From positions 1 to 64,000 of the forward strand of contig JAHIWP010000060.1 in NCBI GenBank assembly GCA_018816095.1: a DNA stretch of 64,000 nucleotides. The letters are read 5' to 3'. Under the pieces are notes generated by a model. It saw nothing but the letters and a program-made list of their open reading frames with translations, did no database searches and was not told the origin of the DNA. Of the stretch, positions 28,568 to 38,383 are shown piece by piece. The translations under genes were made by a program, and so were the position numbers. The stretch comes from Gammaproteobacteria bacterium (GTDB taxonomy: Bacteria; Pseudomonadota; Gammaproteobacteria; Pseudomonadales; Pseudomonadaceae). Position 1 is the first letter of the stretch. Each line of letters begins with the position of its first letter.

Positions 28568-30730
28568 TCAGATACGTCGCGCGTAATGTTTGAGCATGCT
28601 CGGCACGTCAAGAATCAGAGCAATACGGCCATCACCGGTGATCGTCGCGCCTGACATGCCTGGAGTGCCCTGCAGCATCTTGCCAAGCGGCTTGATCACC
28701 ACCTCTTCCTGACCCACCAACTGATCGACCACAAAGCCAATACGCTGGCTGCCAACGGTGAGAATCACCACATGCCCTTCGCCCTGCTCCACGTGGGCGG
28801 CATTGCCGATCAGCCAACGCTTGAGATAGAACAGCGGCAAGGCTTTATCACGCACGACCACCACTTCCTGGCCATCGACAATATTGGTACGCGATAGATC
28901 AAGGTGGAAGATTTCGTTGACGTTAACCAGCGGAAAGGCAAAGGCCTGATTGCCCAACATCACCATCAGCGTCGGCATGATTGCCAGGGTCAGCGGCACC
29001 TTAATGACGATCTTCGAGCCCTGCCCCTTCACCGAAAATACGTTGACGGTGCCATTGAGCTGGTTAATTTTGGTTTTCACCACGTCCATGCCCACACCGC
29101 GACCGGAGACATCGGAGATCTCCGTCTTGGTCGAGAAGCCGGGGGCGAAAATCAGGTTGTAGCACTCGAACTCATTGAGCCGATCAGCCGCATCCTTATC
29201 CAACAAACCTTTTTCCACGGCCTTGGCACGCAGCACATCCGCGTCCATGCCCTTACCGTCATCGGAGATCGACAAGAGGATGTGATCACCCTCCTGCTCG
29301 GCGGACAGCACCACTTTGCCGCCTCGCGCTTTACCGGACGCTTCGCGTTCGTCTGGGGTTTCAATGCCATGGTCAACCGCGTTGCGCACCAAGTGCACCA
29401 GCGGATCGGCCAGCGCCTCGACCAGGTTCTTATCGAGGTCGGTTTCTTCACCGACCAGCTCCAGATTGATCTCTTTCTTGAGCTGGCGCGCGAGGTCGCG
29501 AACCAGTCGCGGGAAGCGCCCGAAGACTTTCTTGATCGGCTGCATGCGGGTTTTCATCACCGCCGTCTGCAAGTCGGCCGTCACCACATCCAGGTTGGAC
29601 ACCGCCTTGGACATGGCTTCATCGCCGCTACTGGAACCCAAGCGCACCAGGCGATTACGCACCAGCACCAGTTCACCGACCATGTTCATGATTTCATCCA
29701 GGCGCGCAGTGTCGACCCGCACGGTGGTTTCCGCTTCGCTGGGCGGCGCAGCCTTTTCTACCGCAGGCACCTTGGCGGGTTCAGCCTTAGCCGCTGGCTT
29801 TGCAACCGCAGGCGCTGAACTTTTGCTGGGTTCTACTGGCTTGGCAGCTGGCGCTGGCGTAGCGGCTTTGATCGCCTCTGGCTCGACAAACTTGCCTTTG
29901 CCATGCAGCTGATCGAGCAAGGCTTCAAACTCATCGTCGGTGATGTCACCGCTTGCTGCAGCAGGCTCAGCCGGGGCTGCCGGCGTAACGGGAGCCGAAG
30001 TGGCTGGCGCTACAAACTGACCTTTGCCGTGCAGCTGGTCGAGCAACGACTCAAATTCATCGTCGGTGATTTCATTGCTAGAGGTAGGCTCGGGTACGGC
30101 AGGTGCGACGGGAGCCTCGGGCGTGACGAACTGACCTTTGCCATGTAACTGATCCAGCAACGACTCGAATTCATCATCAGTAATTTCATCGCTGCTGGCG
30201 GCGCTGGATGCGGCTGTCGCCGGTTCATCCAAAGCACCGAGCAACGTCTCGAATTCACTGTCGGTAATGTCGCCAGCAACGGGCTCAGGCGCATGCTCAG
30301 CGGGCACTTCAACCGCCACAACCGGTTCAGGCTCAGCACCTGCCGGTTCAGCCAGGCGCGCCAAAGCAGCCAGCAGCTCAGGAGTAGCCGGGGTTAGATC
30401 GGTACGCTCGCGCACCTCGGTAAACATGCCGTTAACGGCATCCAGTGCTTCAAGTACCACATCCATTAACGCGGAGTCGACGCGCCGCTCACCCTTGCGC
30501 AGGATGTCGAAGACGTTTTCTGCGATATGGCAGCATTCCACCAGCTCATTGAGCTGGAGAAAACCAGCACCACCTTTGACGGTATGAAAACCGCGAAAAA
30601 TAGCGTTGAGCAGATTCATGTCGTCCGGACGACTTTCCAGCTCTACCAGCTGCTCGGACAACAGTTCAAGAATCTCGCCGGCCTCTACCAGGAAGTCCTG
30701 GAGGATTTCTTCATCGGCGCCGAAGCTCAT
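28568..30730 (-). CDS. cheA: Chemotaxis histidine kinase CheA with repeated linker motif
   Basis: Central kinase of chemotaxis, donating phosphate to CheY and CheB. 720 residues: HPt domain with phospho-His49 in FHTVKGGAGF; a long linker (about 105-335); dimerisation domain (VRVDTARLDEIMNMVGELV); ATP-binding domain with HLVRNAVDHG and SDDGKGMDADVLR; a C-terminal CheW-like domain ending near 720. The linker holds four copies of an acidic motif ITD-x-EFE-x-LL, three of them followed by DQLHGKG (about residues 154-282). cheZ lies 13 bases upstream and cheB 44 bases downstream. Confidence 0.97.
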   Translation of the reverse strand: MSFGADEEILQDFLVEAGEILELLSEQLVELESRPDDMNLLNAIFRGFHTVKGGAGFLQLNELVECCHIAENVFDILRKGERRVDSALMDVVLEALDAVNGMFTEVRERTDLTPATPELLAALARLAEPAGAEPEPVVAVEVPAEHAPEPVAGDITDSEFETLLGALDEPATAASSAASSDEITDDEFESLLDQLHGKGQFVTPEAPVAPAVPEPTSSNEITDDEFESLLDQLHGKGQFVAPATSAPVTPAAPAEPAAASGDITDDEFEALLDQLHGKGKFVEPEAIKAATPAPAAKPVEPSKSSAPAVAKPAAKAEPAKVPAVEKAAPPSEAETTVRVDTARLDEIMNMVGELVLVRNRLVRLGSSSGDEAMSKAVSNLDVVTADLQTAVMKTRMQPIKKVFGRFPRLVRDLARQLKKEINLELVGEETDLDKNLVEALADPLVHLVRNAVDHGIETPDEREASGKARGGKVVLSAEQEGDHILLSISDDGKGMDADVLRAKAVEKGLLDKDAADRLNEFECYNLIFAPGFSTKTEISDVSGRGVGMDVVKTKINQLNGTVNVFSVKGQGSKIVIKVPLTLAIMPTLMVMLGNQAFAFPLVNVNEIFHLDLSRTNIVDGQEVVVVRDKALPLFYLKRWLIGNAAHVEQGEGHVVILTVGSQRIGFVVDQLVGQEEVVIKPLGKMLQGTPGMSGATITGDGRIALILDVPSMLKHYARRI
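29885..30271 (-). repeat. Tandem ITD-x-EFE-x-LL repeats inside cheA
   Basis: Coding repeat for CheA residues about 154-282. Three units read ITDDEFESLLDQLHGKGQFV or very close to it, about 40 codons apart; a fourth, first unit reads ITDSEFETLLGALDEP. The spacers are Ala/Pro/Glu-rich. The regular spacing suggests a multivalent peptide docking region. Confidence 0.85.
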
Positions 30731-30743
30731 AAGACGTGTGCTC

Positions 30744-31532
30744 CTAAAATCCTAAGCTAGAAAGCAGGTCGTCGACATCATCTTGATTAGATGCGACGTC
30801 TTCACGCTTATCGGCATGAATCTGCGGACCTTCACCGTGGGAAGGTTCTTTTTGTTTTTCTTGCTCGGCACGGAGTAACTCGTGGTTGTGCTCAATGCCG
30901 GCAAATTGATCCACCTGGCTGGCCATCAGCACCAGTTTCAGCAGGTTGCTTTCAACTTCAGTGACCAACTGGGTCACCCGTTTGATCACCTGCCCGGTGA
31001 GATCCTGATAATCCTGAGCCAGCAAAATATCATTGAGGTGCCCGGAGATTTTCGCGCTATCACGCTCACTGCTTGCTAGAAAAAGCTCAACACGCTTGGC
31101 CAACTCACGAAAACCGTCTGCGCTCATCTCGCGGCGCATAAAACGCCCCCAGTCAGCACTCAGGCTTTGCGCTTCAGCACTGAGGTCATTGACCAGCGGC
31201 GCACTCAACTCAACCAGATCCATGGTGCGATTGGCCGCTTTCTCGGTCATCGTCACCACATAATTCAGGCGTTCGGTGGCATCGGTGATTTGCGAGACTT
31301 CAGTGGCATGCGGCACACGAGGGTCAAGCTGAAAATTGACGATAGCGTTGTGCAGCTCACGGGTCAGCTTGCCGACCTCATGATACAAGCCACGGTCACG
31401 CGCCTTATTCAGGTCATGTATCAGCTGGACCGCTTCACCAAAATTGCCTTTTTCCAGGCTGTCTACCAGTTGGCGAGCGCTGTGCTTCAAGGACGATTCA
31501 AGATCACCCTGAGCAGGATTTTTATGCTCCAT
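30744..31532 (-). CDS. cheZ: CheY-phosphate phosphatase CheZ
   Basis: Removes phosphate from CheY to end the switching signal. 262 residues forming a long helical hairpin; the catalytic region is LLAQDYQDLTGQVIKRV (Asp and Gln of DLTGQ), and the C-terminal peptide DDVDDLLSSLGF is the typical CheY-binding tail. It lies directly downstream of cheY (18 bases). Confidence 0.95.
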   Translation of the reverse strand: MEHKNPAQGDLESSLKHSARQLVDSLEKGNFGEAVQLIHDLNKARDRGLYHEVGKLTRELHNAIVNFQLDPRVPHATEVSQITDATERLNYVVTMTEKAANRTMDLVELSAPLVNDLSAEAQSLSADWGRFMRREMSADGFRELAKRVELFLASSERDSAKISGHLNDILLAQDYQDLTGQVIKRVTQLVTEVESNLLKLVLMASQVDQFAGIEHNHELLRAEQEKQKEPSHGEGPQIHADKREDVASNQDDVDDLLSSLGF

Positions 31533-31550
31533 AGAACCTCGTGGCAGACA

Positions 31551-31925
31551 TCAGCCGTTGACCCGCTCAAAGATTTTCTCAATCTTCTCTTTCAGAACCT
31601 GGGCAGTGAACGGTTTGACTACATAACCGTTAACCCCAGCCTGGGCAGCCTCGATAATCTGATCACGCTTAGCTTCTGCCGTGACCATCAGCACCGGCAG
31701 GCTTTTCAGCCGATCATCTGCACGCACGGCACGCAGCAAGTCAATACCGGTCATGCCAGGCATGTTCCAATCCGTTACCAGAAAGTCGAAGCTGCCGCTT
31801 TGCAGCATGGGCAATGCAGTCGTGCCGTCATCGGCTTCTGCGGTGTTGGTGAACCCCAAGTCACGCAGGAGGTTCTTGATGATCCGTCGCATCGTTGAAA
31901 AGTCATCAACGATGAGGATTTTCAT
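31551..31925 (-). CDS. cheY: Chemotaxis response regulator CheY
   Basis: Phosphorylated by CheA; binds FliM/FliN at the flagellar switch. 124 residues, receiver domain only: acidic pair IVDDFS, phospho-acceptor Asp52 in [12 protein letters not shown], Thr in [10 protein letters not shown], Lys in YVVKPFT. The start at 31925 gives [14 protein letters not shown]; the frame extends upstream without homology. It is separated from fliA by 93 bases, so it may have its own promoter, but I see no clear sigma-28 box. Confidence 0.97.
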   Translation of the reverse strand: MKILIVDDFSTMRRIIKNLLRDLGFTNTAEADDGTTALPMLQSGSFDFLVTDWNMPGMTGIDLLRAVRADDRLKSLPVLMVTAEAKRDQIIEAAQAGVNGYVVKPFTAQVLKEKIEKIFERVNG

Positions 31926-32018
31926 GTTTTTGTCCAAGTCGACCTCCGTACAGTCCCAAACGCACCCAGCAACCTGCATGCGCCTTTATTCATGAAACCA
32001 GCCGCGGGAGCGGGCAGT

Positions 32019-32765
32019 TTAGTGCGCGCGCCACTCACCCAGACGGGCGCGTAAACGAGCGGCACACTGACTGTGTAGTTGGCTTACGCGTGACTCGCTA
32101 ACCCCCAACACCGCGCCGATCTCTTTAAGGTTCAATTCTTCATCGTAATACAGTGCCAACACCAAGCGCTCGCGCTCTGGCAGGTTGCCAATGGCATCCG
32201 CCAAGGCCGCCTGAAAGCGTTCATCTTCTAGATCACGAGAAGGTTCGAGGTGGTGGTTGCCAGCGTCTTCAGTCAACTCGCCGTGCTCGCCGTCCTGTAA
32301 CAGGTCGTCGAAACTGAACAGGCGGCTGCCTAAAGTGTCGCCAAGAATGCCGTAGTAATCCTCCAGACTCAATTGGAGTTCGGCCGCAACCTCTTGATCT
32401 TTAGCGTCCCGACCGGTTCTAGCCTCAACTTTTCGAATGGCATCGCTCACCATGCGGCTATTGCGGTGCACCGAACGGGGTGCCCAGTCGCCTTTGCGCA
32501 CCTCATCAAGCATGGAGCCGCGAATACGGATACCGACGAATGTCTCGAAACTGGCACCTTTACTGGAGTCGTATTTTTTTGACGCTTCAAGCAGGCCGAT
32601 CATCCCCGCCTGGATCAAGTCGTCAACCTGCACACTGGCCGGCAAGCGTGCCAGCAGGTGATAGGCAATGCGTTTGACCAGAGGCGCATAGCGCTCGATC
32701 AGCTGGTGCTGGGAATCCTGCGCCTGCGCTTTGCTATACATACGAAGTCCAGAGGCTGCTGTCAT
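32019..32765 (-). CDS. fliA: Flagellar sigma factor FliA (sigma-28)
   Basis: Directs transcription of late flagellar genes; held back by FlgM until hook completion. 248 residues with sigma region 2 (YAPLVKRIAYHLLARLPASVQVDDLIQAGMIGLLE-type), region 3 (DWAPRSVHRNSRMVSDAIRKVE) and region 4 (LPERERLVLALYYDEELNLKEIG and LGVSESRVSQLHSQ). The start overlaps the fleN stop by four bases, so it is expressed with flhF-fleN. Confidence 0.98.
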   Translation of the reverse strand: MTAASGLRMYSKAQAQDSQHQLIERYAPLVKRIAYHLLARLPASVQVDDLIQAGMIGLLEASKKYDSSKGASFETFVGIRIRGSMLDEVRKGDWAPRSVHRNSRMVSDAIRKVEARTGRDAKDQEVAAELQLSLEDYYGILGDTLGSRLFSFDDLLQDGEHGELTEDAGNHHLEPSRDLEDERFQAALADAIGNLPERERLVLALYYDEELNLKEIGAVLGVSESRVSQLHSQCAARLRARLGEWRAH

Positions 32766-33592
32766 ATGGCCGTGTCTACGATCGGTTGCTGCACCAGTCG
32801 CTCAACAAAGAACTCTAAATGACCGCGCGGGTTGGCCGGTAATGGCCAGGCGTCGACTTTCTGAGCGATTGCTTTGAACGCCAGCGCGCATTTCGAGCGC
32901 GGAAAAGCTTCATAAACCGCGCGCTGCTTCTGCACGGCCTTGCGCACTGATTCGTCGTAAGGCACTGCACCGACATACTGCAGGGCAACGTCAAGAAAAC
33001 GATCAGTCACCTTGGTCAGCTTAGCAAAGAGATTACGACCTTCCTGCGGGCTATGAGCCATGTTGGCCAATACCCGAAACCTATTCATGCCGTGGTCGCG
33101 GTTGAGCAATTTAATCAGGGCGTAAGCATCGGTAATCGAGGTGGGTTCATCACACACCACCACCAGAACCTCCTGCGCGGCGCGCACGAAACTGACGACA
33201 CCATCACCGATCCCGGCGGCGGTATCGATAATCAGCACATCGAGGTTGTCGCTGATATCGCTGAAGGCCTGGATTAATCCAGCATGCTGCATCGGCGACA
33301 ACTGCACCATGCTCTGAATGCCCGAAGCGGCCGGCACGATGCGAATACCACCGGGCCCCTGCAACAGCACATCACGCAGCTCACACTCGCCGCTGATAAC
33401 GTCTTCCAGGGTGCGTTTAGCACTGAGCCCCAACAATACATCAACGTTGGCCAAACCCAGGTCAGCGTCCATCAACATAACCCGGCGCCCCAGATCAGCC
33501 AGGGCCAACGCCAGGTTCACCGAGACGTTGGTCTTGCCGACGCCACCTTTGCCGCCGGTCACCGCAATCACCTGTACGGGATGCATACCCAT
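32762..33592 (-). CDS. fleN: Flagellar number regulator FleN (FlhG)
   Basis: MinD-type ATPase that limits polar flagella to one, in Pseudomonas by restraining the activator FleQ. 276 residues: deviant Walker A TGGKGGVGKTNVSVNLAL from residue 12, Walker A' LMDADLGLANVDVLLGL, Walker B DVLIIDTAAGIGDGVVSF. ATG 33592 gives MGMHPVQVIAVTGG. It lies 77 bases downstream of flhF and overlaps fliA. fleQ itself is not in this window. Confidence 0.97.
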   Translation of the reverse strand: MGMHPVQVIAVTGGKGGVGKTNVSVNLALALADLGRRVMLMDADLGLANVDVLLGLSAKRTLEDVISGECELRDVLLQGPGGIRIVPAASGIQSMVQLSPMQHAGLIQAFSDISDNLDVLIIDTAAGIGDGVVSFVRAAQEVLVVVCDEPTSITDAYALIKLLNRDHGMNRFRVLANMAHSPQEGRNLFAKLTKVTDRFLDVALQYVGAVPYDESVRKAVQKQRAVYEAFPRSKCALAFKAIAQKVDAWPLPANPRGHLEFFVERLVQQPIVDTAI

Positions 33593-33669
33593 AATTTCTA
33601 ATACCTTGTCTAACGTCGTCTGGAGCCACTTGCTCGGCTAAATACCGCTCAATTCCAATAATATTTAGC

Positions 33670-34968
33670 TTAACTGGCACGCCGTGCAGGCTGCTGGTAA
33701 AGACCGGAAAACATCTCTGCCATCGTATCTTCACTCGGTTCTTGGGTCGCCTGCAGCCCAACGGCCCGACTCACCAACTGATGACTGCGCGGTATCTGCA
33801 GGTCATCGGGAATGCGTGGCCCATCAGTGAGGTAGGCTACCGGTAGACGTTGGCTAATAGCCAGCCCTAACACCTCACCCAAACTGGTGGCCTCATCCGC
33901 TTTAGTGATAATACAGCCAACCAGACCACAGCGTTTATAACTATGGTAGGCGGCTTTCAGCACTTGGCCCTGGCTGGTCGCGGCCATCACTAGATAGCTC
34001 TTGGCATTGACGCCACGGCTGGCCAGCGTTTCCAGCTGCATGCGCAGCGCCGGATCATTGGCCGGCAGGCCAGCGGTATCGATCAGCACCACACGCTTGC
34101 GCGCCAGCGGAGCCAAAGCCTGGGTCAAGGATTGACCCGGATCGACCAGCGTGACTGGCACGTTAAGAATACGACCCAGGGTTTTGATCTGCTCCTGCGC
34201 GCCAATGCGGTAGCTATCGAGGCTGACCAGGGCAATATGCTGCGCGCCGTACTTGAGCACATAACGCGCCGCCAGCTTGGCCAATGTCGTGGTCTTGCCC
34301 ATACCCGCCGGGCCCACCAGGGCGATCACACCACCCTCTTCCATTGGCTCTTGCTGCGGCGTCTTGATGGCGTGAGCCAGGTGCGCCAGCAACATGCGCC
34401 AGGCCTGACGCGGCTCGGCAATGTTGGCAACGCGTTCAAGCAGCGCCTTCGCCAGTTCAGCGGACAGCCCCATGCGCTGCAGACGACGCCACAGATTCGC
34501 TTGCTGCGGCTGGCGGCTCTGCAGCTGCCCCCAGGCAATTGAACCCAGCTGCACCTCAATCAGTTCACGCAGGCCATGCAGCTCGAAGCGCATGGCATCC
34601 AGGGCGCCCTGATCAGCGGCGGCAGGTGCAGCACGTGCCGGAGACAACGCCTCGGCCAAGCGATCGACTGGCACACTGGCGGCAGCGCCAAACAACTGAC
34701 GATCCTTGCCGGCATCGACTTGAGCACGCGTGGTCAGCTCCGCCTGCGCTGTGGCAATTTTTGCCTGGGTCTTGCGCAATTCGGCTTCCAGCGCCGGATT
34801 TGGCTGACGGGCTGGCGCGGCAGGCACTTGATAATCCAGTGCGGCGGTCAGCTCGACACCGCCAGCAACCCGGCGATTGCCAATGATCGAGGCATCGGCA
34901 CCCAGTTCATCACGCACCAGCTTCATGGCGGTACGCATATCGGCGGCGAAAAAGCGTTTGACCTGCAT
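33670..34968 (-). CDS. flhF: Flagellar placement GTPase FlhF
   Basis: SRP-type GTPase that selects the cell pole for flagellum assembly. 432 residues: N-terminal basic region with VKRFFAADMRTAMKLVRDELGADASIIGNRRVAGGVEL split over the first 40 positions, a middle linker, and the NG domain with G1 GPAGMGKTTTLAKLAARY, G2/G3 VLIDTAGLPANDP and G4 IITKADEATSLGEVL. It lies 15 bases downstream of flhA. Confidence 0.97.
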   Translation of the reverse strand: MQVKRFFAADMRTAMKLVRDELGADASIIGNRRVAGGVELTAALDYQVPAAPARQPNPALEAELRKTQAKIATAQAELTTRAQVDAGKDRQLFGAAASVPVDRLAEALSPARAAPAAADQGALDAMRFELHGLRELIEVQLGSIAWGQLQSRQPQQANLWRRLQRMGLSAELAKALLERVANIAEPRQAWRMLLAHLAHAIKTPQQEPMEEGGVIALVGPAGMGKTTTLAKLAARYVLKYGAQHIALVSLDSYRIGAQEQIKTLGRILNVPVTLVDPGQSLTQALAPLARKRVVLIDTAGLPANDPALRMQLETLASRGVNAKSYLVMAATSQGQVLKAAYHSYKRCGLVGCIITKADEATSLGEVLGLAISQRLPVAYLTDGPRIPDDLQIPRSHQLVSRAVGLQATQEPSEDTMAEMFSGLYQQPARRAS

Positions 34969-34983
34969 GGCCTGTAACCTCGG

Positions 34984-37113
34984 TTAGTTCTGCCCCACCG
35001 TCGCAACGATGGTGACCTGCTTATTATCCGGAATTTCCTGGTATGCCAGTACATGGATACTCGGAACCGCCAGCCGCGCGAATCGCGAGAGCATCGCCCG
35101 GACCGGACCGGCCACCAGCAGTATCACTGGCTTGCCGAGCATTTCCTGGCGCTGCGCCGCTTCCACCAGGGAACGCTGCAGCTTCTCGGCCATGCCAGGC
35201 TCCAGGAGGATGCCCTCCTCGGAGCCTTGACCGGCCTTCTGAATACTATTTAGCAATATCTGTTCCAACCTTGGCTCAAGGGTGATCACAGGCAGCTCCG
35301 GCTCTAGTCCCACAATGCTTTGCACAATTGCCCGGGCTAACGCGACACGCACCGCAGCCACCATAACGGCGGGATCTTGACTCTTCACCGAGACATTGGC
35401 GATGGCCTCGGCAATGGTACGGATATCACGCACTGGCACCTGCTCCTGCAGCAGGCTTTGCAGCACCTTGAGCAGGGTCGACAGGGAAATCATCCCAGGT
35501 ACCAACTCTTCAGCGAGCTTGGGTGAGCTCTTGGCCAGCAGCTGCATTAACTGCTGCACTTCTTCGTGCCCCAGCAGTTCATGAGCATGTTTGTGCAGCA
35601 CTTGGTTGAGGTGGGTGGCGACCACGGTACTGGCATCCACCACGGTATAACCAAGAGACTGCGCCTGATCACGCTGGCTTGGGTCGATCCACACCGCTTC
35701 CAGGCCGAATGCCGGATCCTTGGCGGCAATGCCATTGAGCGAACCGAATACCTGACCAGGATTGATCGCCAGCTCACGATCCGGATACACCTCGGCCTCG
35801 GCCACGCTGACGCCCATCAAGGTCAGGCGGTAGGCGCTGGGCTGCAGGTCAAGGTTGTCGCGGATATGCACCGAAGGCATAAGAAAGCCCATTTCCTGGG
35901 AAAGTTTTTTGCGTACGCCTTTGATCCGCGCCAGCAGCTGGCCGCCCTGGTTACGGTCAACCAGGGGAATCAAGCGATAGCCGACTTCCAAGCCGACCAT
36001 GTCCACCGGCGTCACGTCGTCCCAGCCCAGTTCCTTAACCTCCTGAGCCTTCTGCGCCGGCAGCAGTTCCTGCTGGCGCTGCACTTCCTTAACCTCGCTT
36101 TCTTTAGTCGTGCGCTGCTTATTGGCAATCCAATAGGCCGCGCCCGCCGCCACCAACCCGAGACTGATAAAGGAGAAATGCGGCATGCCGGGCACCAGGC
36201 CCATGGCGATCATCACCGCAGCTGTCACCGCCAGCGCGCGCGGCGAAGCAAACATTTGCCGATTGACCTGGGCACCCATGTCTTCCGAACTGGAAACCCG
36301 GGTCACCATAATCGCGGCAGCAGTGGACAGCAGCAGCGAAGGAATCTGCGCCACCAGACCGTCACCGATGGTCAGCAAGGTGTAGATACGCCCCGCGTCG
36401 ACAAAGCTCAGGTCATGCTGAAAAATCCCGATGGCCACGCCGCCGATCAAGTTGATAAACAGAATCAGCAAGCCGGCAATCGCATCACCGCGCACGAACT
36501 TGCTGGCACCGTCCATAGAGCCATAGAAGTCGGCCTCCTGGGACACCTCGCTGCGCCGCAGCTTGGCCGTTTCCTGATCGATCAGACCGGCGTTAAGGTC
36601 GGCGTCGATGGCCATTTGCTTACCGGGCATGGCATCCAGAGTGAAGCGCGCGCTGACTTCGGAGATGCGCCCAGCACCTTTGGTGACCACTACGAAGTTG
36701 ATGATCATAAGGATCGCAAACACCACGATACCGACCACGTAGTTGCCGCCGATCACCACCTCACCAAACGCTTGAATCACCTTACCCGCGGCATCTTGGC
36801 CATCCTGGCCATTGAGCAGCACCACCCGCGTGGACGCGACGTTAAGCGCCAGCCGCAGTAAGGTCGCCGCGAGCAGAATGGTCGGGAATACCGCGAAATC
36901 CAGGGGCCGTAGGGCATAGATCGCCACCAGCAACACGACGATCGACAAGGCAATACTGAAGGTAAACAGTACGTCGAGCAGGAATGGCGGAATCGGCAGC
37001 ATCACCATGCCGAGCATGACCAGCAGCAGCAACGGAATACCCAGATTGCCCTGCTTCAACCCCGACAGGTTGCTGCGCACATCACCGATCATTTGTGAGC
37101 GATCTATTGCCAC
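34984..37113 (-). CDS. flhA: Flagellar export protein FlhA
   Basis: Largest membrane part of the flagellar type III export gate; couples proton flow to export. 709 residues: eight membrane helices in the first 330 residues with LRPLDFAVFPTILLAATLLRLALN and the conserved cytoplasmic FHIPEP-like loop GRISEVSARFTLDAMPGKQMAIDADL, then the large cytoplasmic ring-forming domain. The start is GTG at 37113 (MAIDRSQMIGDVRSN). A sigma-54-type promoter lies about 60-75 bases upstream. Confidence 0.98.
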   Translation of the reverse strand: MAIDRSQMIGDVRSNLSGLKQGNLGIPLLLLVMLGMVMLPIPPFLLDVLFTFSIALSIVVLLVAIYALRPLDFAVFPTILLAATLLRLALNVASTRVVLLNGQDGQDAAGKVIQAFGEVVIGGNYVVGIVVFAILMIINFVVVTKGAGRISEVSARFTLDAMPGKQMAIDADLNAGLIDQETAKLRRSEVSQEADFYGSMDGASKFVRGDAIAGLLILFINLIGGVAIGIFQHDLSFVDAGRIYTLLTIGDGLVAQIPSLLLSTAAAIMVTRVSSSEDMGAQVNRQMFASPRALAVTAAVMIAMGLVPGMPHFSFISLGLVAAGAAYWIANKQRTTKESEVKEVQRQQELLPAQKAQEVKELGWDDVTPVDMVGLEVGYRLIPLVDRNQGGQLLARIKGVRKKLSQEMGFLMPSVHIRDNLDLQPSAYRLTLMGVSVAEAEVYPDRELAINPGQVFGSLNGIAAKDPAFGLEAVWIDPSQRDQAQSLGYTVVDASTVVATHLNQVLHKHAHELLGHEEVQQLMQLLAKSSPKLAEELVPGMISLSTLLKVLQSLLQEQVPVRDIRTIAEAIANVSVKSQDPAVMVAAVRVALARAIVQSIVGLEPELPVITLEPRLEQILLNSIQKAGQGSEEGILLEPGMAEKLQRSLVEAAQRQEMLGKPVILLVAGPVRAMLSRFARLAVPSIHVLAYQEIPDNKQVTIVATVGQN

Positions 37114-37170
37114 ACCACTACCCCAGCCAATTCAATCTTTTGACGCTTTGCGCGCCTCTGGGCAGGGATT

Positions 37171-37186
37171 TGCAAGAAGCTGTCCA
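37171..37186 (-). promoter_or_regulatory. Sigma-54 promoter upstream of flhA
   Basis: Read on the minus strand: TGGACAGCTTCTTGCA. The GG and GC are ten bases apart, as in the -24/-12 consensus TGGCAC-N5-TTGC; one mismatch (A for C) in the -24 box. It lies 58-73 bases before the flhA start and fits FleQ/RpoN control of this transcript. Confidence 0.75.
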
Positions 37187-37243
37187 ACTTTACCGGCCTG
37201 AGCCAAACAGCCGGTAAATGGGAGGATTGCCGCGCACGGATGA

Positions 37244-38380
37244 TCAGTCGTCGCGGCGTAAATCCGGCGGAATCGGGATCTCTGGCAGCGGCCCGGGGCG
37301 TTTGCCTTTGCCCGCCTGGTACTGGCGCAGCTGGTAGACGTAAGCCAGTACCTGGGCAATCGCCAGATAAAGCCCTGCGGGAATTTCCTGATCCAGCTCA
37401 GTGGAATAGAACACGGCCCGCGCCAGAGCCGGAGACTCCAGCACCATCACCTTGTGCTCATTGGCAATCTCACGAATCTTCAATGCCGTAAAGTCGCCGC
37501 CCTTGGCCAGCAGCACCGGCGCGCTGCCTTTGGCCGGGTCGTATTTCAAGGCCACGGCAAAGTGCGTCGGGTTGGTGATCACCACATCGGCGTCCGGCAC
37601 TGACTGCATCATGCGCCGCTCGGCCATTTCGCGCTGTAGCTGACGAATACGCTGCTTAACTTCCGGCTTGCCTTCGCTGTCTTTGTACTCGTCGCGCACT
37701 TCCTGCTTGGTCATCATCAGCTTCTGCTTGCTGCTCCAGAGCTGGAATGGCACGTCTACGGCAGCAATCAAAATCAACCCGCAGGACATCCACAGGGCGC
37801 TCCAGCCCACAACCGTCATCGAATGCAGAATCGCCGATTCAAGGGGCTCATGGACAATTGCCAACAGGTCTTCCTGCCAGGCCGACAACACCACCACGCA
37901 CACCAACAGGATCAGAATGAATTTGGCCAACGCCTTGAGCAGCTCAACCAGCGCCTGCACGGAAAACATCCGTTTAAGGCCCGCTGCGGGATTCATCCGG
38001 CTGGCCTTGGGCGCCATGGCTTCGGCGGAAAACAGCCACCCCCCCAAAGAAATCGGCCCAACAATCGAGACGATCAACAGCAGTATCAGCAGGGGAAACA
38101 GCGCGTTTAATGCGATCTCCCCGGATGCCGCCAGCCACAGCCCCATGCTGCGCTCATCCATGACCACCTCACGCGGCAAGGAAAAATTGCCCTGCATGAT
38201 GTCCATCATGGACTTACCGATACTGCCGCCGAACGCCAACATGCCGCCAAACCCGCCCAACGTCACCGCGAGGGTGTTGAGCTCTTGGGAGCGGGCAATC
38301 TGGCCCTTCTCACGGGATTCGCGCAGGCGTTTCTCCGTGGGTTCCTCGCTTTTATCAGCACCACTCTCGGACTCGGCCAT
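37244..38380 (-). CDS. flhB: Flagellar export switch protein FlhB
   Basis: Export gate component that cleaves itself and switches export from hook to filament proteins. 378 residues: N-terminal basic DKSEEPTEKRLRESREKGQ, four membrane helices (about 35-215), and the cytoplasmic domain with the autocleavage site NPTH (about residues 270-273) in VVITNPTHFAVALKYD. It starts three bases after the fliR stop. A stand-alone copy of its C-terminal domain (FhlB) is at 22680-23006. Confidence 0.98.
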   Translation of the reverse strand: MAESESGADKSEEPTEKRLRESREKGQIARSQELNTLAVTLGGFGGMLAFGGSIGKSMMDIMQGNFSLPREVVMDERSMGLWLAASGEIALNALFPLLILLLIVSIVGPISLGGWLFSAEAMAPKASRMNPAAGLKRMFSVQALVELLKALAKFILILLVCVVVLSAWQEDLLAIVHEPLESAILHSMTVVGWSALWMSCGLILIAAVDVPFQLWSSKQKLMMTKQEVRDEYKDSEGKPEVKQRIRQLQREMAERRMMQSVPDADVVITNPTHFAVALKYDPAKGSAPVLLAKGGDFTALKIREIANEHKVMVLESPALARAVFYSTELDQEIPAGLYLAIAQVLAYVYQLRQYQAGKGKRPGPLPEIPIPPDLRRDD

Positions 38381-38383
38381 GGC

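Noticed and set aside
31926..32018. Sigma-28 promoter before cheY
   Set aside because: An ATAAAG occurs, but no GCCGATAA-like -10 box at the right distance.
34969..35040. Sigma-54 promoter for flhF in the end of flhA
   Set aside because: The best candidate has 11 rather than 10 bases between GG and GC, so it breaks the strict spacing rule.
34132..36861. Long plus-strand open frames opposite flhF and flhA
   Set aside because: They lie fully opposite strongly conserved genes, are His/Gln/Arg-rich as expected of antisense frames in G+C-rich DNA, and have no recognisable domains.
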